A DNA stretch of 64,000 bases from NCBI RefSeq assembly GCF_014645535.1, contig NZ_BMLX01000003.1:463378-527377 (forward strand), given 5' to 3'. The notes beneath the pieces were generated by a model. That model made no database searches and was not told the origin of the DNA. It was given only the letters and a program-made list of their open reading frames with translations. Shown piece by piece: positions 35,435 through 44,274 of this stretch. This stretch comes from Silvimonas iriomotensis (GTDB lineage: Bacteria; Pseudomonadota; Gammaproteobacteria; Burkholderiales; Chitinibacteraceae). Made by a program: the position numbers and the translations under genes. Numbering within the stretch: the stretch's first letter is position 1; each line of letters opens with the position of its first letter.

Positions 35435-37063
35435 ATGTTCAACAACATGGGTATACGCGCGCGCATGCGGGTGTTGCTGGGGTGCATGCTGATTGGTCTG
35501 GTGCTGATCTCGGGGCTGGGGCTGCTGTCGCTGCGGTCAAGCCTGGTGAGCGCCCGGCAAAGTCAGGTGCAGCACATGGTGCAGTCGGCCATCAGCATCA
35601 TGAAGTACTACCACGATCAGGAAACCGCCGGAAAACTGACGCGGGAGCAGGCCATTCATGCGGCGGGCATGGCGATCCAGTCGGCCACCTACAACGATGG
35701 CAAAGACTATTTCTTCGTCTTTGATTACAACAACGTCGAACGGTTTATCTCTAACCCCAAGCTGCTGAACAAAGACATGAGCAACGTGGCCGATGCCAAC
35801 GGCGTGTTGTTTGTGCCCGAAATGGTCAAGGCCGCGCGCGCTGGCGGTGGCTTTGTCAGCTATTCCTTCCCGCGCCCGGGTAGTGACCAACCGAAGCCCA
35901 AGATCAGCTACGCCCAGGCCTTTGATGACTGGCAACTGGTGGTCGGCACCGGGGTTTATATCGACGACATCACCACCGCGTTCTGGGAAGAAACCCTCAA
36001 GCAACTGGTCTACATCGTCATTGTGCTGGTAATCCTGGGCGTTGTAGCCAGCGTGCTGGTGCGCTCTGTGCTCAAGCAACTGGGCGGCGAGCCGGCCTAC
36101 GCCAGCGAGGTGGTGCGGCGCATTGCGGCGGGTGATCTTTCTGTGGCGGTGCAAACGGCCTCACACGATGAAGGCAGTTTGCTGGCCGGCATCCAGCGCA
36201 TGGCCGGCTCGCTGCGCGACCTGATCCGGCAGATTCATGACAATGCCGGTGAAGCCGGGCAACTGACGCAAGAAGTGGCCAATGCGGCCAACAAGGTGGC
36301 CAGCGGCTCTGACAGCCAGTCTGATGCGACCCGTTCCATGGCGGCGGCCATTGAAGAAATGACGACCAGTATCTCGGTCGTGGCCGACAGCGCGGGCGAG
36401 GCCAGCCGGTTGTCTGGCGAGGCGGGCGAGCAAGCGCGCCAGGGCAGCCGCATCATTGAAGGCACCAGCAACAAGATCAACCATATCTCCGGCATTGTGG
36501 CGGACTCTGCCGCCAGCATTGGCGCGCTGGGCGAACAAACCGACAGCATCGCCAGCATCATGCAGATGATCCGGGAAGTGGCCGACCAGACCAACTTGCT
36601 GGCGCTCAATGCCGCCATCGAAGCCGCCCGTGCCGGTGAGGCCGGCCGTGGCTTTGCCGTGGTGGCCGACGAAGTACGCAAACTGGCCGAGCGCACCAGC
36701 AGCGCCACGGCGGAAATCAGCGGCAAGATCGACGCCATTCGCGGGGCCTCGCAAGATGCCACGGTGCGCATGGGCTCGGTGGTGACCGAGGTCGCCAACG
36801 GGGTGCAAATGGCCGGCGAGGCCAGCACGGCCATCGCCAGCATTCGCGACGACGCTGGCCGCGTGGTGACGTCTGCCAACCAGATTTCCGAAGCCCTGCG
36901 TGAGCAAAGTTCGGCCAGTCATGCCATTGCCAGCCATGTTGAGGATATTGCCAACATGGCGGAGCAGAACAGCAGCAATGCGCGGCGGGTGGCGGATGCC
37001 AGCCAGCGGCTGGATCAGATCATGCGGGGGCTGAAGGATTCGGTGGGGCAGTTCAGGGTTTGA
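35435..37063 (+). CDS. Methyl-accepting chemotaxis protein with single-Cache sensor
   Basis: About 542 residues from ATG 35435 (GGGGGGA 6 nt upstream). TM1 is at about 12-32; a periplasmic single-Cache domain carries [12 protein letters not shown] and [15 protein letters not shown]2 is near 190-212. HAMP and the signalling domain with tip [20 protein letters not shown] follow. sCache receptors commonly bind small carboxylates. No classical C-terminal tether is present (ends VGQFRV). It is monocistronic with its own probable sigma-28 promoter, and therefore a component of the flagellar regulon rather than part of the che operon. Confidence 0.92.
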   Translation: MFNNMGIRARMRVLLGCMLIGLVLISGLGLLSLRSSLVSARQSQVQHMVQSAISIMKYYHDQETAGKLTREQAIHAAGMAIQSATYNDGKDYFFVFDYNNVERFISNPKLLNKDMSNVADANGVLFVPEMVKAARAGGGFVSYSFPRPGSDQPKPKISYAQAFDDWQLVVGTGVYIDDITTAFWEETLKQLVYIVIVLVILGVVASVLVRSVLKQLGGEPAYASEVVRRIAAGDLSVAVQTASHDEGSLLAGIQRMAGSLRDLIRQIHDNAGEAGQLTQEVANAANKVASGSDSQSDATRSMAAAIEEMTTSISVVADSAGEASRLSGEAGEQARQGSRIIEGTSNKINHISGIVADSAASIGALGEQTDSIASIMQMIREVADQTNLLALNAAIEAARAGEAGRGFAVVADEVRKLAERTSSATAEISGKIDAIRGASQDATVRMGSVVTEVANGVQMAGEASTAIASIRDDAGRVVTSANQISEALREQSSASHAIASHVEDIANMAEQNSSNARRVADASQRLDQIMRGLKDSVGQFRV

Positions 37064-37267
37064 GGTTTTTTTGTTGCCTGGGGGCTGTGTTTGTTGTTGG
37101 CTGGAACAGCGGTGTCAGCGTTGCGCCACTGACTCGTCATTCCGGTCCTCGGCGGCCCCCTCGAGCCGGAATCCAGCTGCAATGGTGGCTTGGGCTGCTG
37201 AACCCTGGACCTTGTGTTAGCGCCTGACGGCGCGGTGTTTTACATGTCGGGGGTTGCCCGACGGCAA

Positions 37268-37301
37268 GGCACTTTCTTTTGGGTCGCCAAAAGAAAGTGC
37301 C
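37268..37301. repeat. Left-end hairpin of repeat island, copy 4, with compensatory changes
   Basis: GGCACTTTCTTTTGG, loop GTCG, CCAAAAGAAAGTGCC: 15 bp. The four outer bases differ from copies 2 and 3 (GGCA instead of GTGC) and the opposite arm changes in step (TGCC instead of GCAC), so pairing is preserved. Confidence 0.93.
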
Positions 37302-37460
37302 CAAAGAAAAGGCGACCCCTGCGACTGCGCCCTTCGGGTTCCCTGTGCTTCTCGCGAAGTCCGGCTGGCTACGGGAATTCGCTTCGCTCAAACACCCCTC
37401 CGCCGAAACCCCGGACTTCGCTGCGATGCTCGGCGCAGTCAAAGGGGCCCAACGTCAAAA

Positions 37461-37563
<103 letters not shown>

Positions 37564-38002
37564 CAACCCCGAAAATCAACGGCGACGGCACCGGCAACCA
37601 CTTAAACGCAGTTCGCAAGCTTGATTGGTTCGCCCCTCCTCATCGTCATTCCGGCCTTGAGCCGGAATCCAGCTGCAATGATTGCCAGGGCTGCTGAACC
37701 CTGGACCTTACGTTAGTGCCTGGCAGCGCGGTGTTTTACATGTCGAGGGGAGCCCGACAGCAAGACGCTTTCTTTTGGGTCGCCAGCCTCGGCTGCCTCT
37801 TGGCGGGAATCCAGGTGCGCTGCTGATCAGGACACCGCCGCAAAACCTTTGGCCTTTGTTACCGCCAGCCATTTGACCAAAACTCAACAGTCATTCAACT
37901 CAAACCCCATTTATGCAACAAAGGCGTTTCTCCATACTGCGCAGCAACTGCACGTCGTCAGGCGTGTCTGATCAAGCATCAACAAAACACTGGAGAAACA
38001 CC

Positions 38003-38806
38003 ATGAGCATGCCAGCACTGGGTCTGGGTACGTTCCGCCTGAAAGATCAGGTGGTGATTGATTCTGTCCGCAATGCCCTGGATGTGGGTTACCGCGCGAT
38101 TGATACCGCGCAGATTTATGGCAATGAGGCCGAGGTTGGCGAGGCGATTGCGCAGAGCGGTGTTCCGCGTGATGAGTTGTTCATTACCACCAAGATCTGG
38201 ACCGACAATCTTTCGCGCCAGAAGCTGATTCCCAGCTTGCAGGACAGTCTGAAAAAGCTGCGGACTGATCGCGTTGATCTGGTGCTGATTCACTGGCCGT
38301 CGCCGGGTGATGCGGTGTCGGTGGCGGAGTTCATGGATGCGCTGGCAGAGGCCCGGGCGCAGGGGTTGGCACGGCAGATCGGGGTGTCCAACTTTAATAT
38401 CGCGCTGATGCAACAAGCCATTGCAGCCGTGGGTGCGGATAATATTGCCACCAACCAGATCGAACTGAGCCCGTGGCTGCAAAACGGCAAGGTGGTGGAA
38501 TTTGCCCAAAGCCAGGGGATTCATATCACCTCGTACATGACGCTGGCCTACGGTGCGGTGCTCAAAGACCCGGTGATCCTGGAGATTGCGGCCAGCCATA
38601 ACGCCACGCCGGCACAAGTAGCGCTGGCCTGGGCGATGCGTCTGGGTTATTCGGTGATTCCGTCGTCGACCAGGCGCGAGAATCTGGCCAGCAACCTCAA
38701 GGCAGCCAGCCTCAAGCTGAGCCTGGATGACATGGCCCGCATTGCGGGGCTGGACCGCAATGAGCGGCTGGTCAGCCCGGATGGCCTGGCGCCGGCCTGG
38801 GATTAA
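38003..38806 (+). CDS. dkgB: Aldo/keto reductase, 2,5-diketo-D-gluconate reductase B type
   Basis: The length of 267 residues equals that of E. coli DkgB. The AKR tetrad is visible: Asp and Tyr in DTAQIYGNE, Lys in TTKIW, His in LIHWPSP. The NADPH-binding C-terminal segment [13 protein letters not shown] is present. These enzymes reduce aldehydes such as methylglyoxal or 2,5-diketogluconate. ATG 38003 has TGGAG 7 nt upstream; the longer open frame from 37913 is rejected. It stands alone and ends at a good terminator. Confidence 0.9.
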   Translation: MSMPALGLGTFRLKDQVVIDSVRNALDVGYRAIDTAQIYGNEAEVGEAIAQSGVPRDELFITTKIWTDNLSRQKLIPSLQDSLKKLRTDRVDLVLIHWPSPGDAVSVAEFMDALAEARAQGLARQIGVSNFNIALMQQAIAAVGADNIATNQIELSPWLQNGKVVEFAQSQGIHITSYMTLAYGAVLKDPVILEIAASHNATPAQVALAWAMRLGYSVIPSSTRRENLASNLKAASLKLSLDDMARIAGLDRNERLVSPDGLAPAWD

Positions 38807-38820
38807 GCGCATCGCTTTGA

Positions 38821-38850
38821 AAAAAGGTCGCCTCCGGGCGGCCTTTTTTA
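38821..38850 (+). terminator. Intrinsic terminator after dkgB
   Basis: A-run, GGTCGCC, loop TCCG, GGCGGCC (one G-U pair), then a T-run. Confidence 0.85.
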
Positions 38851-38967
38851 TGCCTGTTACATGGCAGATACACGCAAACGGCATATTTGATGGGAAGATA
38901 ACGCCATCACCCAGGGCTGCGTGTATCGAAGCCTGGCGGGTGTTTCAAAGTTTTCAAGGCAGGGGCC

Positions 38968-40287
38968 ATGAACGAGAGCGATGCCGGCATTGCCAGTCAG
39001 ACACAACAGGTGCAGCAGGCGATCACGCTGCATGTGCAAGGCCGGCTGACCGAGGCCGAGGCGCAGTATCAGGCGGTGCTGGCCGAGGGTGCCAACGCGC
39101 TGGCCCTGCATGGCATGGGTATTTTGCGGCACCAGCAAGGCAACGCCGAAGAAGCGCTGCGCTATCTGATCGATGCCTGTACCCAGGTGCCGGAGAACGC
39201 GGCCTGGCGCAATGATCTGGGCAATGTGCTGGCGGGGCAGGGGGCGCAAGTCGAGGCCGCAGGCCAGTTTCTGGCGGCGATCGAACGCGACGGCAATAAC
39301 CCGACCTACTGGAACAACTACGGCGCCATGTTGCAGCTGATTGGCCGCGACAACGATGCCGGCCCGGCGTTTGAGCGCGCGGTGGCCCTGGCGCCAGAGC
39401 AGATCGACGCGCTGGACAACTATGGCAACTGGCTGATGCGCCATGGCCGTGAACAGGAAGGCGCGGGGTATGTTTGCCGCGCTTATGTGCTCAAGCCCGC
39501 TGCCGGCCAGCCGCCGGCCATGCGCGGCATTGCGTTTTACCGGCTGGGCCGGATCGCTGACGCGGCCGGGGTGTATCGCCAGTGGCTGGCGCAAGAGCCG
39601 GGCAACCCGACGGCGGCGCACTTGCTGGCGGCCTGTTCTGGCGAGAACGTTCCCAGCCGCTGTGCCGATGATTACGTCGTCACCACCTTTGATGACTACG
39701 CCGCCACGTTCGATGCCCGCTTGCAGCAACTGGGGTACGCCATTCCGCAGGCGCTGGACGACACGCTGGCGCAACTGGCTGTTGCGCAACGGCAATGGCA
39801 AGTGCTGGATGCCGGCTGTGGCACCGGTTGGTGCGGCACGTTCCTGCGCGGTTATGCCCAGACCCTGACCGGCGTGGATCTGTCCGGCAAGATGCTGGCG
39901 CAAGCGCAGAACCGCAATCTGTATGACCGGCTGGTACAGGCTGAACTGACCGGCTGGTTGCGGCAGACGCCAGACCGGTTTGATCTGGTGTGCGCGGCAG
40001 ACCTGATGATCTATTTCGGTGATCTGCTGCCCTTGCTGACCGCCACGCACGGTTGCATGGCACCGGGCGGGCTGCTGGTGTTCTCGGCCGAAAACACGGA
40101 CGGCCCCATGCTGGAACATGAATTCCAGCTTTTGCCCAGCGGCCGCTACGGTCACGGCCATCAGTATCTGGCCGACGTACTGGCGCAAAGCGGCTTTGTG
40201 CTCAAACAGATCAAACAACAGGTGGTGCGTCAGGAGTTCGGCCGCCCGCTGCCCGGTTGGGTAGTGGTGGCGGTGCGCCAGCCCTGA
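38968..40287 (+). CDS. TPR-repeat protein with C-terminal SAM methyltransferase domain
   Basis: The 439-residue protein has about five TPR units in residues 15-225, followed by a class I methyltransferase domain: VLDAGCGTGWCGTFL (motif I), GVDLSGKML, FDLVCAADLMIYFGD, and APGGLLVFSAE. The TPR part probably recruits a protein or glycan target. It is followed after 33 nt by a phytanoyl-CoA-dioxygenase-like gene, suggesting a shared pathway. An unrelated-looking TPR gene starts at the end of this window (63822). The substrate is unknown. Confidence 0.82.
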   Translation: MNESDAGIASQTQQVQQAITLHVQGRLTEAEAQYQAVLAEGANALALHGMGILRHQQGNAEEALRYLIDACTQVPENAAWRNDLGNVLAGQGAQVEAAGQFLAAIERDGNNPTYWNNYGAMLQLIGRDNDAGPAFERAVALAPEQIDALDNYGNWLMRHGREQEGAGYVCRAYVLKPAAGQPPAMRGIAFYRLGRIADAAGVYRQWLAQEPGNPTAAHLLAACSGENVPSRCADDYVVTTFDDYAATFDARLQQLGYAIPQALDDTLAQLAVAQRQWQVLDAGCGTGWCGTFLRGYAQTLTGVDLSGKMLAQAQNRNLYDRLVQAELTGWLRQTPDRFDLVCAADLMIYFGDLLPLLTATHGCMAPGGLLVFSAENTDGPMLEHEFQLLPSGRYGHGHQYLADVLAQSGFVLKQIKQQVVRQEFGRPLPGWVVVAVRQP

Positions 40288-40320
40288 ACGCCCCGCAGTA
40301 TCGGCAGTGAGACCCGCAAG

Positions 40321-41202
40321 ATGAATTCATCCTCCTTTTACGGCGGCTTTGCCGTCGAACGCCTGCGTGATCCGGCTTTCTGGCAACAACTGGCGCCCAC
40401 CCTGCACGTGGCAGATCAAACCTTCTGGGACGCACAACCCCCGCTGGCGCTGAGTGAAGAACTGATCGCCACCCTGGCTGAACGCACCATCCGCGAAGGT
40501 TATTTCCAGGCTGACCCGGTGGACTGGCAATTGCCCATTGTCGATATGGCGACAGTAATCCACACGCTGCGGCAAATGCAGATTCCGCCGGTGCTGGCTT
40601 TTGTCTATGACGAGTTCTGGCTGGTCTACGTGAAGATGGGCGCCTTGCTGGCGCGGATTCTGGGCGATGACTATGTCACGCTGCCCAATATGTGGGCTTG
40701 GCATATCGACCCGGCGCAGAACGAACACGGCTGGAAACCCCACCGTGATCGCGGCCGCATTTCGATCTTTGAAGACGGCCGCCCGCGCATTCTGAATATC
40801 TGGCTGCCGTTGTCGGACGCCACGCCGCTCAACGGCTGCATGTATCTGGTGCCGGCAGACCGGGACCCGACCTACAACACGCCCGATGAGATGAGCATGC
40901 AGTATCAGTTGCATGACATCCGCGCCTTGCCCGCGCCCGCCGGCAGCATGCTGGGCTGGAACCAGGCCGTGCTGCACTGGGGCTCGCACAGCGCCCCGCG
41001 TGATGTGCCGCCGCGTATTTCCATTGGTGCCGAGTTCCAGCGCGCCGATATCGCCCCCTTCAGCGAGCCCTGGCTGAACCCGACCGCCATGCCGACCTTC
41101 ATGGATCGCTTGCTGATCGCGGCCGCCCAGTTTGGCCGCTACCGCCATCACCACCCGGATGACGCCGGGCTGGCGTGGCTGGCAGAGCACCTGGCGCCGT
41201 AA
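40321..41202 (+). CDS. Phytanoyl-CoA dioxygenase-like Fe(II)/2-oxoglutarate enzyme
   Basis: A 293-residue PhyH-type dioxygenase. His141-x-Asp143 (KPHRDRG) and a distal His in VLHWGSHSA (His219 or His223), with Arg in PRISIG, form the expected metal and cosubstrate sites. It probably hydroxylates a small molecule or modified polymer; PhyH relatives are common in secondary metabolism. It is paired with the TPR-methyltransferase. The RBS is weak. Confidence 0.8.
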   Translation: MNSSSFYGGFAVERLRDPAFWQQLAPTLHVADQTFWDAQPPLALSEELIATLAERTIREGYFQADPVDWQLPIVDMATVIHTLRQMQIPPVLAFVYDEFWLVYVKMGALLARILGDDYVTLPNMWAWHIDPAQNEHGWKPHRDRGRISIFEDGRPRILNIWLPLSDATPLNGCMYLVPADRDPTYNTPDEMSMQYQLHDIRALPAPAGSMLGWNQAVLHWGSHSAPRDVPPRISIGAEFQRADIAPFSEPWLNPTAMPTFMDRLLIAAAQFGRYRHHHPDDAGLAWLAEHLAP

Positions 41203-41204
41203 CG

Positions 41205-41423
41205 TTACATGATGGGGCGATGGCGGATCAGGTCGCGCAGGGCATCAAGCCGCTCTTGCGCTTCTTGTTCGGCGCGCCAGTAGGCCAGATCAGGCTCGGG
41301 TTGTGTGTCGGCCTCGGGCGGGGTGATGGCATCGGGTTCGTCGGGCATGAAACCCAGGCTGGCCAGAGACAACAGACGGGCCCAGCGCTGGCGCGGGTTG
41401 GCGTGGCAGTTGCAGCAAGTCAT
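41205..41423 (-). CDS. Small CxxC protein of unknown function
   Basis: The 72-residue frame starts MTCCNCHAN, giving a CCxC cluster at the N-terminus, then an acidic, proline-rich middle and a charged helix. GGGAG is 7 nt before the ATG, which argues for a real gene. Its stop and the stop of the convergent dioxygenase lie together in the palindrome GTAACGTTAC (41199-41208). The Cys cluster may bind metal. No family recognised. Confidence 0.55.
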   Translation of the reverse strand: MTCCNCHANPRQRWARLLSLASLGFMPDEPDAITPPEADTQPEPDLAYWRAEQEAQERLDALRDLIRHRPIM

Positions 41424-41557
41424 GGTCTACTCCCGGGCCGGTGCGGCCGTTGGTGGTGATGTAGCCATTGTGCAAAAGGGCCCGGTCGCCAAATAGACGC
41501 AGCCAGACGAATCTGGATAGTATCAGTGGGTCTCAACTTTGCATCTGTGCCTGGCCA

Positions 41558-43006
41558 ATGACAGAAACAGTTTTGTTGCCCGAAGACCTGGCCGATACCC
41601 GCTATGGCGAGCTGGCGCGCTTGCTGTGCGAACGCATCAATAGCGGCCAGTTGAAACCGGGCGACAGAATGCCCTCCGTGCGCGAACTGTGTGCGGCACA
41701 TCAGGCCAGCCCGGCCACCGTGACGCATGCATTGCACCTGCTGGAAGACAAAGGGCTGATCGAGGCCCGGCCGCGCTCCGGTTTTTATGTGCGCCGCCGG
41801 CAAGGTCACCTCAAGGCCCCGCAACAATGCGCAGACCTGGAGCCGCGCCCCCAAGTCGTGGAACTGTCTGAGCACCGCGCGCTGATCCGCGAGTTTGAAC
41901 GCAGCAGCCGTCACGACTGGCTGGCCCGCGCCCATATCGACCCCGAACTGTTTCCCTCCGTGGCGTTCCAGCGCCTGATGACCAACCACGCGCGGCGTGA
42001 TCCTGGCTTGCTGGCGCGGCCCGGGCGCTGTGGTGGTGCCAGTGCGCTGCGTGAACAGCTGGCGCGGCGCTCGCAATTGCTGGGCTGCGACTGGCGGGCG
42101 GACGAAATCTTTATCACCCACGACGAAACCGAAGCCGTGGGCTGTTTTTTGCGCTTGCTGACCAAACCGGGCGACGTGGTGGCGATCCAGTCGCCCTGCA
42201 ATCCGGCCTTGCTTAACCTGCTTGATACGTTCCAGTTACAGGTGCTGGAAATCCCGGCGCACCCCTGTGACGGGCTGTCGGTGGACGCCCTGGCGTTTGC
42301 GCTGAAGCGCGAGAAAGTCACGGCGTGCATTTTCAGCGCCAACTACCCCAATCCCACCGGCAGCCTGTTGTCTGACCGGGACAAGCAGCGCTGCGTGCAA
42401 CTTCTGGCCGAGTACGGCATTGCGCTGATCGAGGATGACACCTCTGGCGAGTTCTATTTTGGCCAGCAGCGCCCTTTGCCGTTCAAGGCATTTGATGAAA
42501 CCGGCAACGTCTTTTATTGCGCCGATCTGTCGGCGGTGATCGGGCCGGGAATCGGTCTGGGTTTTGCCGTGACCGGCCGCCTGCAACCGGCGTTTGAATA
42601 CCATATGGCCGCGCAGGGCACCTTTGCGCCGTTGTTGTTCCAGCGCGCGCTGGCCAGCTTGATGGACAGCGGCCAGTTCGAGCCGCAACTGCGCCGCTTG
42701 CGTCGTGGCATTACCGACAACGTGGCAGCGCACCGCGACGCAGTAGAGCGGCATTTCCCGGCGCAAACGCGTATGGCCTGCGCGCCTGGCGGCATTTTTC
42801 TGTGGCTGGAAATGCCGCGTGGTTTTGATTCGGCGCAACTGCAACGCTGCGCGCTGGCTGAAGGCGTACGCTTTGCTGCCGGCCGGTTTTTCAGCGTGGA
42901 AAACAGTTTCAGCAACTGCCTGCGTTTGAACGCCGGCAACCGGTTCCAGCCGGACATCGACAACGCCATTGCCACGCTGGGCCGGCTGGCTGCCGCCATG
43001 CTCTGA
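41558..43006 (+). CDS. MocR/PdxR-type regulator with a degenerate PLP site
   Basis: About 482 residues: GntR winged helix (YGELARLLCERINSGQLKPG, then RMPSVREL) and a fold-type I aminotransferase domain of the YdcR-like branch (IFSANYPNPTGSL, IEDDTSGEFYFG). The PLP-binding Lys of the SFSKTLAPGYRLG-type motif is absent: the segment reads CADLSAVIGPGIGLG, placing Ala326 at the Lys position and Gly at the following Arg. The Tyr of DDVYGE is Thr. It therefore probably does not form a PLP aldimine and may sense another ligand. ATG 41558 is preferred over an upstream frame extension. Its target is unknown; the nearest genes are the CxxC protein and the CWC protein. Confidence 0.85.
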   Translation: MTETVLLPEDLADTRYGELARLLCERINSGQLKPGDRMPSVRELCAAHQASPATVTHALHLLEDKGLIEARPRSGFYVRRRQGHLKAPQQCADLEPRPQVVELSEHRALIREFERSSRHDWLARAHIDPELFPSVAFQRLMTNHARRDPGLLARPGRCGGASALREQLARRSQLLGCDWRADEIFITHDETEAVGCFLRLLTKPGDVVAIQSPCNPALLNLLDTFQLQVLEIPAHPCDGLSVDALAFALKREKVTACIFSANYPNPTGSLLSDRDKQRCVQLLAEYGIALIEDDTSGEFYFGQQRPLPFKAFDETGNVFYCADLSAVIGPGIGLGFAVTGRLQPAFEYHMAAQGTFAPLLFQRALASLMDSGQFEPQLRRLRRGITDNVAAHRDAVERHFPAQTRMACAPGGIFLWLEMPRGFDSAQLQRCALAEGVRFAAGRFFSVENSFSNCLRLNAGNRFQPDIDNAIATLGRLAAAML

Positions 43007-43009
43007 GCG

Positions 43010-43216
43010 CTAGTCGGCGGCCCCGGTCAGGCAGCGCGGGCACAAACAGGCCTGGTTGTCCGCACCGGCGGGTTTGACCGGCGCGGCGGCATCCGGCATG
43101 ACCACCATGCACCAGCAGGTGGCCGGGTCTTCACCGCGGGTGGCTGCGCATGAATTGGGCGCGCCACAGGCCGGGCAGCGGGATGGATCAAGCGCAGAAG
43201 CGGGCGAACTTGTCAT
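43010..43216 (-). CDS. Cysteine-rich CWC family small protein
   Basis: The 68-residue protein contains CPACGAPNSC, TCWCMVV and ACLCPRCL, the pattern of the Cys_rich_CWC family, which probably binds metal. ATG 43216 gives the family-length product; a longer start (43255) is possible. It is convergent with the MocR-like gene, 3 nt apart. Function unknown. Confidence 0.75.
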   Translation of the reverse strand: MTSSPASALDPSRCPACGAPNSCAATRGEDPATCWCMVVMPDAAAPVKPAGADNQACLCPRCLTGAAD

Positions 43217-43355
43217 GACGGGACCGGTGCAAAAGGCAAACCAGCACTGTGCCACGCGGCCGGTTTGCCTTCAAACCGGCCGGACAATACGTTTGACCCG
43301 CCACCAATGGGCTTATCTGCCGTAAAGTAGAGGCCAAACAACACAAGGATGTGCC

Positions 43356-44117
43356 ATGAAACTGTCTGAACAATGGGTACTGGTGACCGGCGGTGCGCGC
43401 GGTCTGGGCGCGTCGATCACCCGCGCGCTGGCGCGTGAAGGCGCGGGCGTGGTCATCAACTATTACCAGAGCGCCGATGCGGCCCATGCCCTTGCGGCGG
43501 AACTGGGCGAGCGCGTGATCGCCATCCAGGCCGATATCACCGATGCAGACCAGGTGGCGCAACTGTTCAAGACCGCGCAGGCAAAGACCGGCAAGCCGAT
43601 CACCGGCGTGGTCAATAACGCCCTGGTGGATTTCAAGTTTGATGGCGATGCCCGTCCCAAGATTGGCGAGATTTCCTGGGCACGCTTTGACCAGCAACTG
43701 CAAGGCGCCATCAAGGGCGCGCTCAATACCATCCAGGCCGCATTGCCCGGCATGCGTGAAGCGCATTTTGGCCGCGTGGTGAACGTGGGCACCAACCTGT
43801 TCCAGAACCCTGTAGTGCCGTATCACGACTACACCGCCGCCAAGGCCGCGCTGCTGTCGCTGACCCGCACCGCCGCCAATGATCTGGGCCCGGATGGCAT
43901 TACCGTGAACATGCTCTCTGGCGGTTTGCTGCGCACCACCGACGCCAGCGCCGCCACGCCGGAAGCCGTGTTCGACATCATCGCCGGCCTGACGCCGCTG
44001 CGCTCTGTCACCACCCCGGACGAGTTTGCCGATGCCGTGCTGTTCTTCCTCTCGCCATGGTCCCGCGCGGTAACGGGCCAGAACCTGGTGGTCGATGGCG
44101 GTCTGGTGAAGGACTAA
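43356..44117 (+). CDS. Short-chain dehydrogenase/reductase (FabG-like)
   Basis: The 253-residue classical SDR has TGGARGLG at 11-18, an NNA segment (VVNNALVDF), catalytic Tyr-x-x-x-Lys in YTAAK, and a C-terminal VDGGL. It uses NAD(P)H to reduce a ketone or the reverse. The Ser expected about 13 residues before the Tyr appears as Thr or Asn in VGTNLFQNP, which should be checked. It is single, ending at a strong terminator. Confidence 0.85.
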   Translation: MKLSEQWVLVTGGARGLGASITRALAREGAGVVINYYQSADAAHALAAELGERVIAIQADITDADQVAQLFKTAQAKTGKPITGVVNNALVDFKFDGDARPKIGEISWARFDQQLQGAIKGALNTIQAALPGMREAHFGRVVNVGTNLFQNPVVPYHDYTAAKAALLSLTRTAANDLGPDGITVNMLSGGLLRTTDASAATPEAVFDIIAGLTPLRSVTTPDEFADAVLFFLSPWSRAVTGQNLVVDGGLVKD

Positions 44118-44137
44118 GCGGCCCGGATCGATCGCCG

Positions 44138-44175
44138 TAGAGTGGATTCGGCGCGAAGCGACAATCCACCGGTGC
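44138..44175. repeat. Solo half copy of the GTGGATTCG repeat
   Basis: GTAGAGTGGATTCGG..CGACAATCCACC resembles the left arm of the dyads at 162, 5237 and 32604. The right arm is decayed. Confidence 0.7.
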
Positions 44176-44224
44176 AAGGATGGATGGCCGCGTAATTCCC
44201 CCAGCGCGTGGCGCTTTCAACCGC

Positions 44225-44261
44225 CCACAAAAAAGCCCGCATGACGCGGGCTTTTTTGTGG
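44225..44261. terminator. Bidirectional terminator between SDR and MFS genes
   Basis: CCACAAAAAAGCCCGC, loop ATGAC, GCGGGCTTTTTTGTGG: a perfect 16-bp inverted repeat with A and T tracts, serving both convergent genes. Confidence 0.92.
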
Positions 44262-44274
44262 ACCGGAGAATGCC

